A stretch of DNA of 64,000 nt, taken from contig NC_069086.1 of assembly GCF_947172395.1 (NCBI RefSeq), forward strand, positions 2,822,501 through 2,886,500, in the 5' to 3' direction. The position numbers were made by a program, and so were the translations under genes. This DNA is from Bicyclus anynana (taxonomy: Eukaryota > Arthropoda > Insecta > Lepidoptera > Nymphalidae). A model generated the notes under the pieces. It was not told the origin of the DNA, ran no database searches, and saw nothing but the letters and a program-made list of their open reading frames with translations. Shown here in pieces: positions 32,665-42,914 of this stretch (position 1 is the first letter of the stretch; every line of letters begins with the position of its first letter).

Positions 32665-33254
32665 AGTAGGAAGTAGGATTTACGTAATTGTTGTTAGCGT
32701 TAAATCTTTTGATTTTATTTTATTTTATTGAAGGCTTACAAACAACATCATAGTAGGTACATATTCATTCATTCATGATTCATATGATCATCTTGAAATA
32801 CAAATTATGAAAATGTTTGTATATGCGAATGCTAAGGAGACGCGCGGTTTTTTTATGGTTTTCACCGGCTTCAACACGCTGCTTGTAAAGACTCATTTTG
32901 GATTTATTCTGTGATCGTCACTTAACAAAAAGAAGCAGTGACGAGCTAACAAATAATTGAATTAAAAAACGTTTAACTCTTCAATTTTCATCTCATTAGA
33001 AACATCTTCTCGAGTAATTTCCGCCAAATGAAACACAAGAAAGTGGGGACGAAGTAATAATTAATTCTGATCGAGCTAAGTTTTGAGTGAGTTTTATGAA
33101 AAAATATTTTTTTTTAGATATTTGCATTGATTAGCAAAAAAAAGTAAGGAAGGAACGAATGGTTTAAACTAAGACTGAAAGCGTTTTCCCAAAAGTGAAA
33201 TTAAATAATCCATATATTACTTATCTTATGTAGCTCGTCATTTCATCATTATCA

Positions 33255-33850
33255 GTCTATTCTGTCTAGACTTACTAGTTCTTCTTCTTAGGCATATATC
33301 CACAATCCTTAAAGGAGAAGTTACTACTGATGTATTTCATTGTTTCGTGTAAACCAGGGCGCATTGGTAATTGTTCTTAGTATTTTATTCTGAACTCTTT
33401 GTAATGATAATATGTTAGATTTGCAAGCGGAACCCCATATCTGGACTCCATAAAGCCAGGTAGGTTTAAGAACTGCGCAATACACTATTCGCTATTGAGC
33501 CGTGATAGCCCAGTGGATATGACCTCTGCCTCCGATTTCGGAGGGTGTGGGTTCGAATCCGGTCCGGGGCATGCACCTCCAACTTTTCAGTTGTGTGCAT
33601 TTTAAGAAATTAAATATCACGTGTCTCAATCGGTGAAGGAAAACATCGTGAGGAAACCTGCATACCAGAGAATTTCTTAATTCTCTGCGTTTGTGAAGTC
33701 TGCCAATCCGCATTGGGCCAGCGTGGTGGACTATTGGCCTAACCCCTCTCATTCTGAGAGGAGACTCGAGCTCAGCAGTGAGCCGTATATGGGTTGATAA
33801 AGACGAAGAAGAATACACTATTACTTTATTGCTAAGAGACAACAAATTTG
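33255..33850 (-). pseudogene. Jockey-like LINE reverse transcriptase C-terminus, split by SINE-A
   Basis: Minus-strand translation of 33850-33812 gives LLSLSNKVIVY and continues across a SINE-A as CAVLKPTWLYGVQIWGSACK, then SNILSLQRVQNKILRTITNA and PWFTRNNEIHQ, before stops TAG TAA. This is the region after the RT palm/thumb in Jockey-clade LINEs (LKP-W-YG-QIWG and NAPW motifs). The 5' part and downstream C-terminus are missing or frameshifted. It is inactive. Confidence 0.8.
33490..33811 (+). repeat. SINE-A copy 14 with 11-bp target duplication
   Basis: GAGCCGTGATAGCCCAGTGG to ATGGGTTGATAAAGACGAAG. It is flanked by AATACACTATT at 33479-33489 and 33812-33822, and the flanking LINE coding sequence joins in frame when it is removed. 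Target-primed insertion is well supported. Confidence 0.95.
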
Positions 33851-35100
33851 TCTGAAATATTTTTTTATTATATATCTATGCTAGCGGATCCCAATGATAA
33901 TTAGTATAAAATTATCATTTTACGGCTTTACGGTGGAACGTACACGCATATCAATAGACTGCTAAAATCATTACCCTTTCTGTTGGCTTAGCCATAGTCG
34001 GGTAAAAAGTCCATGTTCTTGTACTTACATTATAGATCAATTACAAGCATTTTATGCCTATCAGTGTTTAACAATAAATTCGATTGCCAATCCGATAAAC
34101 CGTTTAACATGCGCGTAGTTCCGCAATGTAAGGGTGGATGTTAAAGCTCTGATGACCGCGATATTCACCGTTATCGCTAATAAATCACTTTGCAATACAT
34201 TTAACTTCGTTATTTAATAATTTACTACAAGCGTACGCCCGGCTATGTTTTACCTACGAGTATGTCATGTATCACAGAATACATAATAGTACATACAACC
34301 AACTTTTCTTGCACGACACGTTAGAGGTGGTTTTTTTAACTATACTTATATTAGCTTTACTTGTAACTATGTATGTAAGAAAACCTTGGAATCTTAATGT
34401 GACCCACTTTCCGGTCTTCAATTAGGATCAAATTTTGCACACGTTCTGATTTCTGACATAGATATCTTAAGTACGTAGTTCTGATGACAATACATGACTA
34501 CCTAAGAAACTTCATTATAAATCCTATAATAATAATAATTCATTTGAAATCCACCCCAATGATATGGATATAAAATGAAAGAATTTGCTGTCAGGAATAC
34601 GAAAAAAAATAGTCACGTGTGTTAAATCCAATATGCAGGCTATTATCCAATAGACAGGCTATTTGAAATGTACCCCCATGATAAAGGTATCAAGCATATT
34701 TTTTTTAGACTATTAATGTTTATTATTCAATGACTAGTTATAGTTATAGCCTTTAGGCATTGGCATGGTTGTCACACTGACGAAATGCAGCCAGTAATTT
34801 TGTCACGTGAGCATGATTTGTATAGCTATTTAGATAGCTTAAGTTTCTTATTATTTCTCAATGGGCTATGTTATTTGTAAATAAATTACATTTCAATGCT
34901 TAATTGTAAGACCGAGGGACGAGTTTATTTTACCAATACCTCTGAAGATCATTTTCGGGAACCATATTGGGACGCGAAATCGCTTGGCGGCATGGGTATC
35001 CATGGCCTATGCCTAATACCAGAAAAGAGCTAAGCCAAATATATAAACCCCTTCCTATATATCCTTAGGTAATAGGTATCCTTTCTGTACCCCACAAAGT
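33850..35100. other. Gap with eroded repeat fragments only
   Basis: TGCTAAAATCATTACCCTTT...CATAGTCGGGTAAAAAG (33960-34007) resembles the segment at 45010-45055 in inverse orientation. GGGACGCGAAATCGCTTGGC (34970) is a SINE-B fragment. The rest is AT-rich with no gene seen. Confidence 0.4.
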
Positions 35101-35105
35101 TCCTA

Positions 35106-35441
35106 TTGGGTCACTTAGGTTATAACTCGTTGGAGACGAGGCGAGCTTACGATCAATTAATTACTATATGCAAAGTTTTTAGGGGCAGAATAGACTGTCC
35201 GGAGCTTCTTAATGACTTGTGTCGAATATTTGCTCCTAAAAACAACCTGAATCCTCGCCGCCGAAAATTGATGGTCGTTCCTTTTTCTCGGACAGTATCA
35301 CGCGCCAATTCCCCAGTACCACGCACACCGCATTTTACCGCATTAAATGGCCTGTTGTCGGAGTTTCCTGACTGTGACATTTTTGCAGATAATTGGGCCA
35401 AATTGTGCAGGGATATCTTGCAATTTTGCGAGAGGATGTAA
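35106..35441 (+). pseudogene. CR1-like LINE ORF2 C-terminal fragment, 111 codons
   Basis: The open frame contains YDQLITICKVFRGRIDCPEL, then LNDLCRIFAP and RANSPVPR, ending LCRDILQFCERM. This matches the pattern of CR1-group LINE C-termini, where a YK-LNG-IDCP-LL element is followed by basic residues and a short terminal helix. The upstream endonuclease and RT domains are absent: the frame starts abruptly in non-coding sequence, typical of 5' truncation. About 215 bp of 3' UTR and a TAATAATAATAAATAAATAA tail follow (to about 35660). Confidence 0.7.
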
Positions 35442-35699
35442 TTTAAATATATTTTTTTTTTTATTTGATAATTATTGTAATTGATATTTTAGTTAAGATA
35501 GTCAATAAGCTTTCTGTACATCAGTTTTTATGTTTAATTTTTCTTATTTTTGTCTATTTTTACTGTGGTGTTTTGTTCTTTTTAATTTTTATGTACATTT
35601 CTTTTAATTAGTGTAACTGGATTTATCCGTGCTAATTTAATAATAATAAATAAATAAATTTTAATCAACCCGAGAGTGACTTTTTTTTAAATCTTTAAA

Positions 35700-35772
35700 G
35701 TTGGGAATCGAATCTAGGAAATCTGTATTGGAAACTGTAGCATTACTAACTGCGCCAGAGGTCGTCACGAGA
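35700..35772 (-). repeat. tRNA-like SINE head fragment
   Basis: On minus: GACCTCTGGCGCAGTTAGTA (box A-like) and CTAGATTCGATTCCCAAC (box B-like). No body of families A-E follows, so it is an unclassified tRNA-derived remnant. Confidence 0.45.
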
Positions 35773-35816
35773 TCTTAGTGACTTGCCATTTAACAAGGTC
35801 AAATGATAAAAAACAC

Positions 35817-36015
35817 TAGACTAGAAAACACCTTGTGGTTTTTTTCGCGTAGTTCTCGTTCCCGTGGTAATACGGAGATAAAATATAGTCTGTGGTATTC
35901 ACAAAAACTGTGGCTTTCTTTTGACAAAATAATTTTCAAAATGGTATCAGCAGACCCAGAGATTTTAGGCCCTTACAACCTCACAAACTTTGTCTCTTTA
36001 TAATATTAGTATAGA
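35817..36015 (-). mobile_element. Helitron, diverged, about 200 bp
   Basis: Minus reading: TCTATACTAATATTATAAAG, AGACAAAGTTTGTGAGGTTG, and the end ACTACGCGAAAAAAACCACA...CTAGT. The 5' end is perfect while the 3' GC hairpin is degraded. Confidence 0.75.
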
Positions 36016-36189
36016 TTTACATGTGTTAGTTTTAATCTTGTGTTTAATAATCTCGATAATGATAACACGTGTATCTAACAAAATATATTGACGTACACCG
36101 CGGCGATAATGCTCAGATTGTAAAGTTTTGTGTTATAAACACTTTATTCATATCCAGCTGATCAGGATTTCAAAGTTCCATTAATAGTC

Positions 36190-36390
36190 AATATTCATTT
36201 TTGGCTGGTGAGAGGCTTCGGCTGTGGCTAGTTAGTACACTACAGGCAACGACGTACCGCCAAGCGATTTAGCGTTCATAGAAACCGAAAGGTTTCATCC
36301 TCCTCTTAACAAGTTAGCCCGCTTCCACCTGAGACTGCATTACTTACCACCAGGTGAGATTGTAGTCAAGGGCTAACTTGAAGAGAATAA
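36190..36390 (+). repeat. SINE-B copy, 5'-truncated
   Basis: TTGGCTGGTGAGAGGCTTCG to CAAGGGCTAACTTGAAGAGA with an A-rich tail. The head is missing. Confidence 0.88.
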
Positions 36391-36394
36391 AAAA

Positions 36395-36560
36395 AAATTC
36401 TATTAGGCTTGTTTTCCAAGCACTTTTGAAACGTCAGGTATTAATATTATAAAATAATGGTGATAATAAATTACTCGAAAACTTAAAATTAAAGTTACGA
36501 GGGCTCCAAAGCGCCTTAGTCCGAGAAGAGCCCACAACTAACTCAGGCAGGCTTTTCATT
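36395..36560 (-). repeat. LINE 3'-end repeat (probable CR1 type)
   Basis: Minus reading: GTTAGTTGTGGGCTCTTCTC, GCGCTTTGGAGCCCTCGTAA, ACCTGACGTTTCAAAAGTGC. It shares the CGTTTCAAAAGTGCTTG motif with family X tails (28341, 50560, 56190). It is interpreted as a LINE 3' UTR and the class is inferred. Confidence 0.5.
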
Positions 36561-36632
36561 TTTTAGTTTATATTACTATTTAACAATAGGTACATCATTT
36601 ACATAATGATTGCAAAAGAGTTTTATGTAGTA

Positions 36633-36780
36633 CTAGCAACTCCCTCGGTTTTACCCGCGTAGTTCTCATTTCCGTGGGAATACGGGGATAAGAAAAGCCT
36701 ACAGATATTACTTGTTGATAATGCAGCTTTGTATTAGTGATATATTTTTTTAAAACTGTCTGGTAGTTTCGGAGCCTAAT
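36633..36780 (-). mobile_element. Helitron remnant
   Basis: CTAGCAACTCCCTCGGTTTT and ACCCGCGTAGTTCTCATTTC on plus, then ACGGGGATAAGAAAAGCCTA, are reverse complements of Helitron 3' segments. The 5' end is unrecognisable. Confidence 0.55.
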
Positions 36781-37074
36781 ATATTCGTACTGTTGTTGTA
36801 ATTTGAGCTTTTTATACATATTATATCATAAATAGTGTATTTCAGCAAGTTAGACTCAGTGTTACATTTCCTGATGCAAAAGAAAGAAGATGTGTGAGGT
36901 TCAGCTTGTATGTCTATGTGTTTATATGGCATCCTAGCTCGCAAATAGAATAAAATTGGATATAACTGAACAATTTTCATGACGTCATCGTACGCTGGAC
37001 TTCATACTAGTGAAGAAACAAACGGGATCTAGCTAAAATAGAAGTCTTTGAGTTTCCTCGTCTCACACATCATG

Positions 37075-37242
37075 GGGCGTTGTGAAAATGAAAAAGCTGT
37101 ATTTATATGAGAAAATTTTCCATCTTCCACTTTCATACCATTAATTCCAAATCCTTTCCTTTTTGCCTCGAGGGCGTGACACCCCTGTCTTATTCCGGAC
37201 TGCTTGAGGGTATTTTTTGATAAATTTTTATTGATCCAGTCG
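37075..37242 (-). pseudogene. LINE reverse transcriptase remnant with internal deletion
   Basis: Minus translation includes DWINKNLSKNTLKQSGIRQG followed by CHALEAKRKGFGINGMKVED. GIRQGC matches the RT motif G-x-RQGC that normally precedes LSPxLFN. That block is missing and the frame jumps to a K-RKGFGING-KV segment like those just before the catalytic YADD. YADD itself is not present. It abuts a solo MITE. Confidence 0.45.
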
Positions 37243-37306
37243 TATACAGGGTGTCCCATAAATATTACGACATACTAGGGGACATATTTACGAGACATCC
37301 TGTATA
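37243..37306. mobile_element. MITE reduced to its two TIRs
   Basis: TATACAGGGTGTCCCATAAA (left) and TTACGAGACATCCTGTATA (right) face each other with almost no interior. The same TIRs bound the 580-bp element at 55042-55617, so this looks like an internally deleted copy. Confidence 0.65.
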
Positions 37307-37616
37307 TCTACGACTAATAGGTATCTTCACATAATTATTGTAAAAGAAGCACTTTCAGGTGAGGAGGTCTGTTTGTTTGTATGAACGTGATAAACTCGAA
37401 TAGGTACTACTTTCATACTGTTCCTACTAGTATCATATCAATTTATATTTTTTTAAACGAAACCCAATAAATACAGGTTGCTCGGGAGTTTTCCCATAAC
37501 TCTAGAGTTATATTTCATTTTATTTTAAGGAAAATCAATTAAAAATGACTAAGGAACATTTGTTCTGAAATAAATATTTTCGGAGTAAAAAATATTTCTT
37601 TTGTAAATAGATTAAA

Positions 37617-37733
37617 TGACAGATCTTGATCACGTGACCTGACGATAGCAAATGTCATTCCCATACATCTTTCTAGTTTTCGAAGCGTTAGCGATCGTAG
37701 AAAGAGAATCGACTTGCCACTTGCCTAGGGGGG
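37617..37733. mobile_element. Foldback family Z, right half
   Basis: GACAGATCTTGATCACGTGA to CGACTTGCCACTTGCCTAGG matches the right half of the 52625-52815 foldback element in order and strand. The left arm is absent. Confidence 0.65.
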
Positions 37734-37865
37734 CAGTTTTCATCATATTAATCAAAATGATTACTACTAATGGCTTATAGGAGACTCTCGCAGTCTCGAC
37801 TGGACCTTTAAAACTTACTACCTTCCAATATCACCACCGTCCAGACTTAATTCTTGCCGTAGATG

Positions 37866-37990
37866 ACACACTTTTTTTTGTTTAATTCTTTAATATGATA
37901 ATGCTATATAGATGTAAGCGGCTAAGTTGTTAAGAATAGGATGAAATGCCACGCTCCTTTCAGTTTCAGTATTGGAACGCTTTTAGCTAA
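37866..37990 (-). repeat. SINE-B fragment, strongly diverged
   Basis: GATGTAAGCGGCTAAGTTGT, GATGAAATGCCACGCTCCTT and TATTGGAACGCTTTTAGCT align with the SINE-B body in reverse complement. Confidence 0.5.
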
Positions 37991-38285
37991 GCACTTTCAG
38001 CTCCCATAAAATGTGGGAGGTCTTACCACTGACTCTCTACTCGCAAAATGACAAGTAGGTAATTTTTCAGCAAACAATCCAGCCACGGAATTCACCAATA
38101 AATAACCGGTGTGAACCGACGCAGATAAATAACATCGAGTACAGTGACGTCATATGACTCGACATTCGCCTACCTACCGGTATACGACATACCTCTGAGC
38201 TACCTACCGAGCTCTGGGATTTCTGGACTACGAGATTTGTTATGCTTAAATACTTTACTCTTAGTATTATTTCCTTATGAGACAT

Positions 38286-38480
38286 TTGTGTAAATTTTTT
38301 AACTTGCGACGCAAAAAGGGGGGTGTTATAAGTTTGACGTGTCTGTCTGTCTTTGGCGCCATAGCTCCGAACTGATGAATCGGTTTCAATTTAGGTGACT
38401 TATGTGTGAGTGTTCTCAGACAAGTTTGATGAAAATCGGTTGAGCCGTTGAGTTAAAAGTTGTGGGGGGTGAACGTGGGG
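38286..38480 (+). repeat. Repeat of transposon-like character, class unknown
   Basis: GACGCAAAAAGGGGGGTGTT, GACGTGTCTGTCTGTCTTTG, ATCGGTTTCAATTTAGGTGA and GAAAATCGGTTGAGCCGTTG recall the interior of insect Helitron or MITE repeats (xxATCGGTTxAGCCGTT motif). The ends were not found. The 80-codon and 75-codon frames after it (38460-38829) have no domain. Confidence 0.35.
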
Positions 38481-38833
38481 AGGAATAACCGAATGTCTCG
38501 AGTGGGGTCTCAAATGATGTCTCTACACAAGAGCCGAGAAATACGCGACCAGTTTTTTTTACATAACATAGTACATTATGAGGTGAAGTGCATCGACCTT
38601 CTTGACCGGGTCTGTCTTTCGGTTCCGATTAGATATCCCCGTCATTGCAAGAAGCGTAAAACATTTCATATCCCTTTCGCTAGAACACATCTCGGAAACT
38701 AAGCCCCCGTTGCTCGTATATGCGCAAAATATAATGCACTATCTCGTTCTATACCTGGCTTCGACATATTTATCAAATCTTATAATGCCTTTAAAAAAAA
38801 CTCACCGATCGGTGATTTCTACCCCATAATAAT

Positions 38834-38854
38834 AATTAAGTTAAGTTAAGTTAT
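38834..38854 (+). repeat. (TTAAG)n microsatellite
   Basis: Three to four units of TTAAG. Confidence 0.75.
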
Positions 38855-39162
38855 AGCTGTTCTTCTGTTCCTTAATTGGTATTTGACTGTTTGCTTGTTT
38901 TTTTAGTGAATGTTGTGTGCACTTGTCATGTATAAGTCAATGTGAGCTATTTATATATTATTTGTGTATGTCTCTATATTTATAGTGTACGTAAATAATA
39001 TACAGTCTTTGAAGCGAAGTAAAAGCTTTTTTTAACCTTTATTTTTAAAGAGATTTTCCGCTGAGTGAATATGCCTCTCGTTAGGTTTCATATAATATAA
39101 ACTTAATATTAATACAATAAATATACTACTACCTATACTAATTATTCTTAACACGGCAATGG

Positions 39163-39232
39163 ATTAGGTTAGGACTGCAATTGATGAAAGAGTTATCTTT
39201 TTTTATCTTTTGGATGGCAGTCCTAACCTAAT
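39163..39232. repeat. Inverted repeat, 16-bp arms
   Basis: ATTAGGTTAGGACTGC (39163-39178) and GCAGTCCTAACCTAAT (39217-39232) are exact complements with 38 bp between. It may be a tiny foldback element. Confidence 0.6.
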
Positions 39233-39493
39233 GATTTGCACATTGCATTATTAAAGCATAAAGCTTCACTGACACTTTAAAAAAGTTCCAACCTTATCAG
39301 TGTTTATAGTTTAGTGTGATAAGCTTAGTTGAGGCAAGATTTGTTAAAAGATAAATTCGCTTTCCATTGCGTGAAACTCGAATCATTTGCCATTCAATGA
39401 TGTTTTGTTAGGAGCGATGTACGTTATCCAATCTGTTAATATAGCCGTGAAAAGAACGTCTAATGAAAGAGCAACTTGTACACGGTACGTTTT

Positions 39494-39527
39494 TCAGTGT
39501 TTAATTGAACTTTGGTTCGAACGGACG
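39494..39527 (+). promoter_or_regulatory. Candidate TATA-less core promoter: Inr plus DPE
   Basis: TCAGTG (39494-39499) fits the arthropod initiator TCAGTY-type motif with A+1 at 39496. GGACG (39523-39527) lies exactly at +28 to +32 and fits the DPE consensus RGWYV. I see no TATA box at -30. The exact Inr-DPE spacing and a splice donor downstream make chance less likely, but both motifs are short. Confidence 0.35.
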
Positions 39528-39730
39528 TGTGGATTGCGAGTTACATAAAGTTTTCAGTTAGTGTATGTTAACTATATTATAGCCTGTGTATGTTTGTGTT
39601 GTGGTTAAACTATTGTACGTATAAATAGGTTGTTAAACTATTTAATTAGTTATAATTATTATTATACATTCGAGAAGATAAAGTATTAATGTTAGAATAA
39701 ACTTTCCGGGTTTATAGCGCATTTTATGAG
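39496..39730 (+). other. Candidate 5' non-coding exon with splice donor
   Basis: From the predicted start site to TTTTATGAG followed by GTAAGT (39731-39736), a consensus donor. ATG codons within are each followed by early stops, except the last (39726), which is two bases from the donor. This is what a 5' UTR exon can look like. No repeat family covers this stretch. No coding partner exon is identifiable in the window with certainty. Confidence 0.3.
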
Positions 39731-39962
39731 GTAAGTTAGTTATTACTTTGTCTGTACATTTATTTATTAATTAATTTGATTTAACAAACTCTAGAAAGAC
39801 ATATCTGCAGGTATTTAAAAAAATTCTATGACAAATTATTAACTTAAATCAGGGGCATGTTTTTCAACAAGTTAAACGTTTTTGTGAAACGGTAGATTGT
39901 AGAACAATGTGATGGTGATAATAAAAAATATTAGCTAAGTTTCTTAATGTTTGTTGTTTTAC

Positions 39963-39988
39963 TGGTTGGTTGGTTGGTTGGTTGGTTT
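39963..39988 (+). repeat. (GGTT)n microsatellite
   Basis: Five to six GGTT units. Confidence 0.9.
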
Positions 39989-40084
39989 GCAAGGAGGTAA
40001 TTTATTTGAATTTCTTCAAAATTATGTAAAATTAATTTATGAAAGAGCCAAAAATTACTTTTTGTTTTTATAGTATCAGTACCT

Positions 40085-40128
40085 ATAACCAGTTAAACAT
40101 AACCAGTTAAACATACTGGTTAAAAAAC
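40085..40128 (+). repeat. Short tandem repeat, ATAACCAGTTAAAC units
   Basis: Two near-identical 15-bp units and a partial, inverted-looking third (CATACTGGTTAAA). Confidence 0.7.
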
Positions 40129-40183
40129 TTATTCTAATTCAGAGATTCCAATATCGGGGTAACTTACTTAAGTTTCTTACTTT

Positions 40184-40371
40184 TAATACTGATATTAAAA
40201 AGAGTTGAAGTTTGTGGGCTGGCAGTAATTTCTGGATCTTCTGAACTGATTCGGAAAATTCTTTTACTATAAGAAAGCCTCGTTATTTGTGAGTGTCATA
40301 GGCTATATTATATTCCTGTATTCTTACGGAAACATGAACTACGCGGGTAAAACCGCGGGGCGTCGGCTGAA
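40184..40371 (+). mobile_element. Helitron, diverged, about 190 bp
   Basis: ACTGATATTAAAAAGAGTTG start-like, AACTGATTCGGAAAATTCTT middle, GGGTAAAACCGCGGGGCGTC end with CGGCTGA in place of CAGCTAG. Confidence 0.7.
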
Positions 40372-40784
40372 TAATTTATTTAGGCTTAGATTCCAAGTTA
40401 GCGTTTATCATAACATCAAGTTAAAGCGCAATCAAGCGAAACTGTATCAAACAAAAAAAGTTTGTTTCATAACAAATAAACATTAGCTGTAATACAGTGT
40501 CGACCTCATGTTTTTCTAATCCTAAGGTCGGCTGCCAGAGATCGCTGCTAAGCTATGAGGCCATCTTTTGTGTTTCGCGTCTTTTGTACTGTTTCTTTTA
40601 TTAAACATAACCGACCGGTTTCACCCGCGTAGATGATTAAATATATTAATTTAATTAATACGTCACTGGCTTGGCACCGCCTTCAAAGTGATCAGAAGGC
40701 AGCACATACTATGGTTTTTTTGCGTTTTAGTTTATTTTTGTGATTTTTTAGTCGGTTCAATTGTTTTGTTAAAAAGATATTTTA

Positions 40785-40988
40785 GATTTTTGTATTATAA
40801 ATGCGAAGGTTAATTTCTTTGTTTATCTGTGTTTCCCTTTCTCGGCAACCGCTGATTCGATTTGGATAAAATTTGACAAATAGATATATTGCACCTTGGA
40901 GCAGACCACAGGCTTCTTTTTATTCCGAAAAAATCCCGTGGGTCCCGTGGAATTTGTAAAAAACAGAATTTCACGGGCGTCCGCCAGT
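40785..40988 (+). mobile_element. Helitron, diverged, about 200 bp
   Basis: TTGTATTATAAATGCGAAGG at the start, CAACCGCTGATTCGATTTGG in the middle and TTTCACGGGCGTCCGCCAGT at the end. The terminal CTAG is changed to CCAG. Confidence 0.65.
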
Positions 40989-40993
40989 ATTTT

Positions 40994-41262
40994 AATTTTT
41001 TTTTTATAATCTCACCTAATGGCAAGTGATGATGCAATCTAAGATTTAAGCGGGCTAACTTGTTAGAAGTAGGATGAAAATCTACACTCTTTCGGTTTCT
41101 ACCTATATCTAGCCACGGCCGAAACCTTCCACCAACCAGAAAATTAAGGACGAATTAAGAAAACCACAATATGCGTAGCCAGTGATAGAACCCAGTACCT
41201 CCGTCTTGTAAATCAACAGTGGCGCTGGGGTGTGCACCCCAGCGCCACTGAGGCCGTCGAAA
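40994..41262 (-). repeat. SINE-B copy with a palindrome in its head
   Basis: TTATAATCTCACCTAATGGC to CTGAGGCCGTCG on plus. The body lacks the AACGCTAAATCGCTTGGCGG segment. The head around 41217-41250 has been replaced by a 34-bp palindrome. Confidence 0.88.
41217..41250. repeat. 34-bp perfect palindrome in SINE head
   Basis: CAGTGGCGCTGGGGTG faces its exact complement CACCCCAGCGCCACTG with TG between them. The right arm derives from the normal SINE-B head (CACTGCGCCACGGAGG). The left arm is a new inverted copy. Confidence 0.85.
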
Positions 41263-41288
41263 TAGAATTCGTCATCTATATCTATACT

Positions 41289-41452
41289 ATCTATACTAAT
41301 ATAATAAAGCTGAAGAGTTTGTTTGTTTGTTTGATTGAACGCGCTAATCTCAGGAACTACTGGTCCGATTTGAAAAATTATTTCAGTGTTAGATAGCCCA
41401 TTTATCGAGGAAGGCTATAAGCTATATATTATCCCCGTATTCCTACGGGAAC
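41289..41452 (+). mobile_element. Helitron, 3'-truncated
   Basis: TCTATACTAATATAATAAAG to CCGTATTCCTACGGGAACG, then a switch to another Helitron subfamily. The terminal hairpin is missing. Confidence 0.82.
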
Positions 41453-41459
41453 GTCAGTG

Positions 41460-41777
41460 ATCGATACTGATGCCAAAAATGTAATCAGTAAAGTTTTCGT
41501 CTGTCTGTATGTTCAAGTATGTTCAGAAACAAAAACTACTCGACGGATTTTAACGAAACTTGGAACAATTATTCTTCATACTCATGGGCAGATTATAGTA
41601 TACTTTTCATCACACTACGATCAATAGGAGCAGAGCAGTGAAGGGAAATGTTGGGAAAACGGGGAAAGTTACTCCATTTCCATTGTCCTGCAGTGGACGT
41701 CCATCGGCTGATATGATGATGATGATGATGATAGCTAAAGGTCTAAGGGCGGACGAAATCGCGGGTATCCGCTAGTA
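41460..41777 (+). mobile_element. Helitron subfamily 2 with an RTE tail inside
   Basis: ACTACTCGACGGATTTTAAC, CATCACACTACGATCAATAG and GAAATGTTGGGAAAACGGGG match the minus copy at 22702-23028. At 41697-41735 CCTGCAGTGGACGTCCATCG with (ATG)n is the 3' end of the RTE LINE. The Helitron then finishes GCGGGTATCCGCTAG. Confidence 0.72.
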
Positions 41778-42061
41778 TAGAATAAAAGAGTTAAAACAGC
41801 TACTTTGCGGAAGTTCACCATGTAGGATGTAGACGTATTCAATAATACAATATTTATTCTATTAGTTTCCGCGATAACCCGTGGAATCCGTCGGGCAAAT
41901 CCACACAGATCCGAGCAAACACTTCGAGCGCACGTTTCTCGCCGACACTGTACTCTGCAGCATCTTTACGAGATCAATCGACAAAAACATTCGAATCGAC
42001 AATATTAAACGTTTGTACTTGTGTAGTATTATGTATTCTGTGGCATTGTTTAGATTTTTAT

Positions 42062-42360
42062 CGTTATCAACCCTTAATCGGCTCACTACTGAGCTCGAGT
42101 CTTCTCTCAGAATGAGAGGGGTTAGGCGAATAGTCCACCATGCTGGTCCAATTCGGATTGGCAGACTTCACACACGCAGAGAATTAAGAAAATTCTCAGG
42201 TATGCAGGTTTCCACACGATGTTTGTCTTCACCGTTTAAGACACGTGATATTTCTTAAAATGCACACAACTGAAAAGTTGGAGGTGCATGCCCCTTATCG
42301 GATTCGAAACCACACCCTCCGGAATCGGAGGCAGAGGTCATATCCACTAGGCTATCACGG
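42062..42360 (-). repeat. SINE-A copy 15 with 47-bp direct-repeat flanks
   Basis: CGTTATCAACCCTTAATCGG to CACTAGGCTATCACGG on plus, near full length (box B GATTCGAAACC). The 47 bp at 42014-42060 recur at 42369-42415 with one mismatch, directly bracketing the element. Confidence 0.94.
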
Positions 42361-42425
42361 ATAACATATGTACTTGTCTAGTATTATGTATTCTGTGGCA
42401 TTGTTTAGATTTTTAATCCTACTAT

Positions 42426-42632
42426 TCCTACTAATATTATAAACGCGAAAGTATGTATTGATGTTTATATAGATGTTTGTTACTCTTTATCTGAATCAAT
42501 TTGGCTGAAATTTGGAATGGAATGGATTTTACTGTGGATTCACACGTACTTTTCACCTCGGAAAAATCCATGGTTTCCGAGGGATTTGTGAATAACTAAA
42601 TTTCACGCGAAAAAGTCGCGGGCGTCCGCTAG
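42426..42632 (+). mobile_element. Non-autonomous Helitron, 207 bp
   Basis: TCCTACTAATATTATAAACG at the start, GGCTGAAATTTGGAATGGAA inside, and AAAGTCGCGGGCGTCCGCTAG-type terminus before T. It follows the SINE-A target duplication by about 10 bp. Confidence 0.87.
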
Positions 42633-42914
42633 TATTTGGATAATTATTCATAAAAAATATTATTGTAAACATTTAACTACATCATTATGACAAAGATCGA
42701 TCCTACCTCCAATCTTCATGCTTATTTTTGCCACCAAGCAGCAAAATCAAAGTTTATTTTAAGTAGTCTTTCAAAAAATAATTATTTTAACAATTTAACT
42801 TGTGACCAAGCCCGATCAACAGTCAATAGTCAATAGTAATATTCATTTATATCTTAGTTTTAAGCTTTTTTTTAAGTTTTAAGTTTAAAAGCACTTTCGT
42901 AACGTCAGGTATTT

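Noticed and set aside
33492..33845. 117-codon minus frame, longest of many alike (also 18565, 31207, 41881, 63786)
   Set aside because: The shared peptide STHIRLTAELESPLRMRGVR is SINE-A read on its antisense strand, not a protein family.
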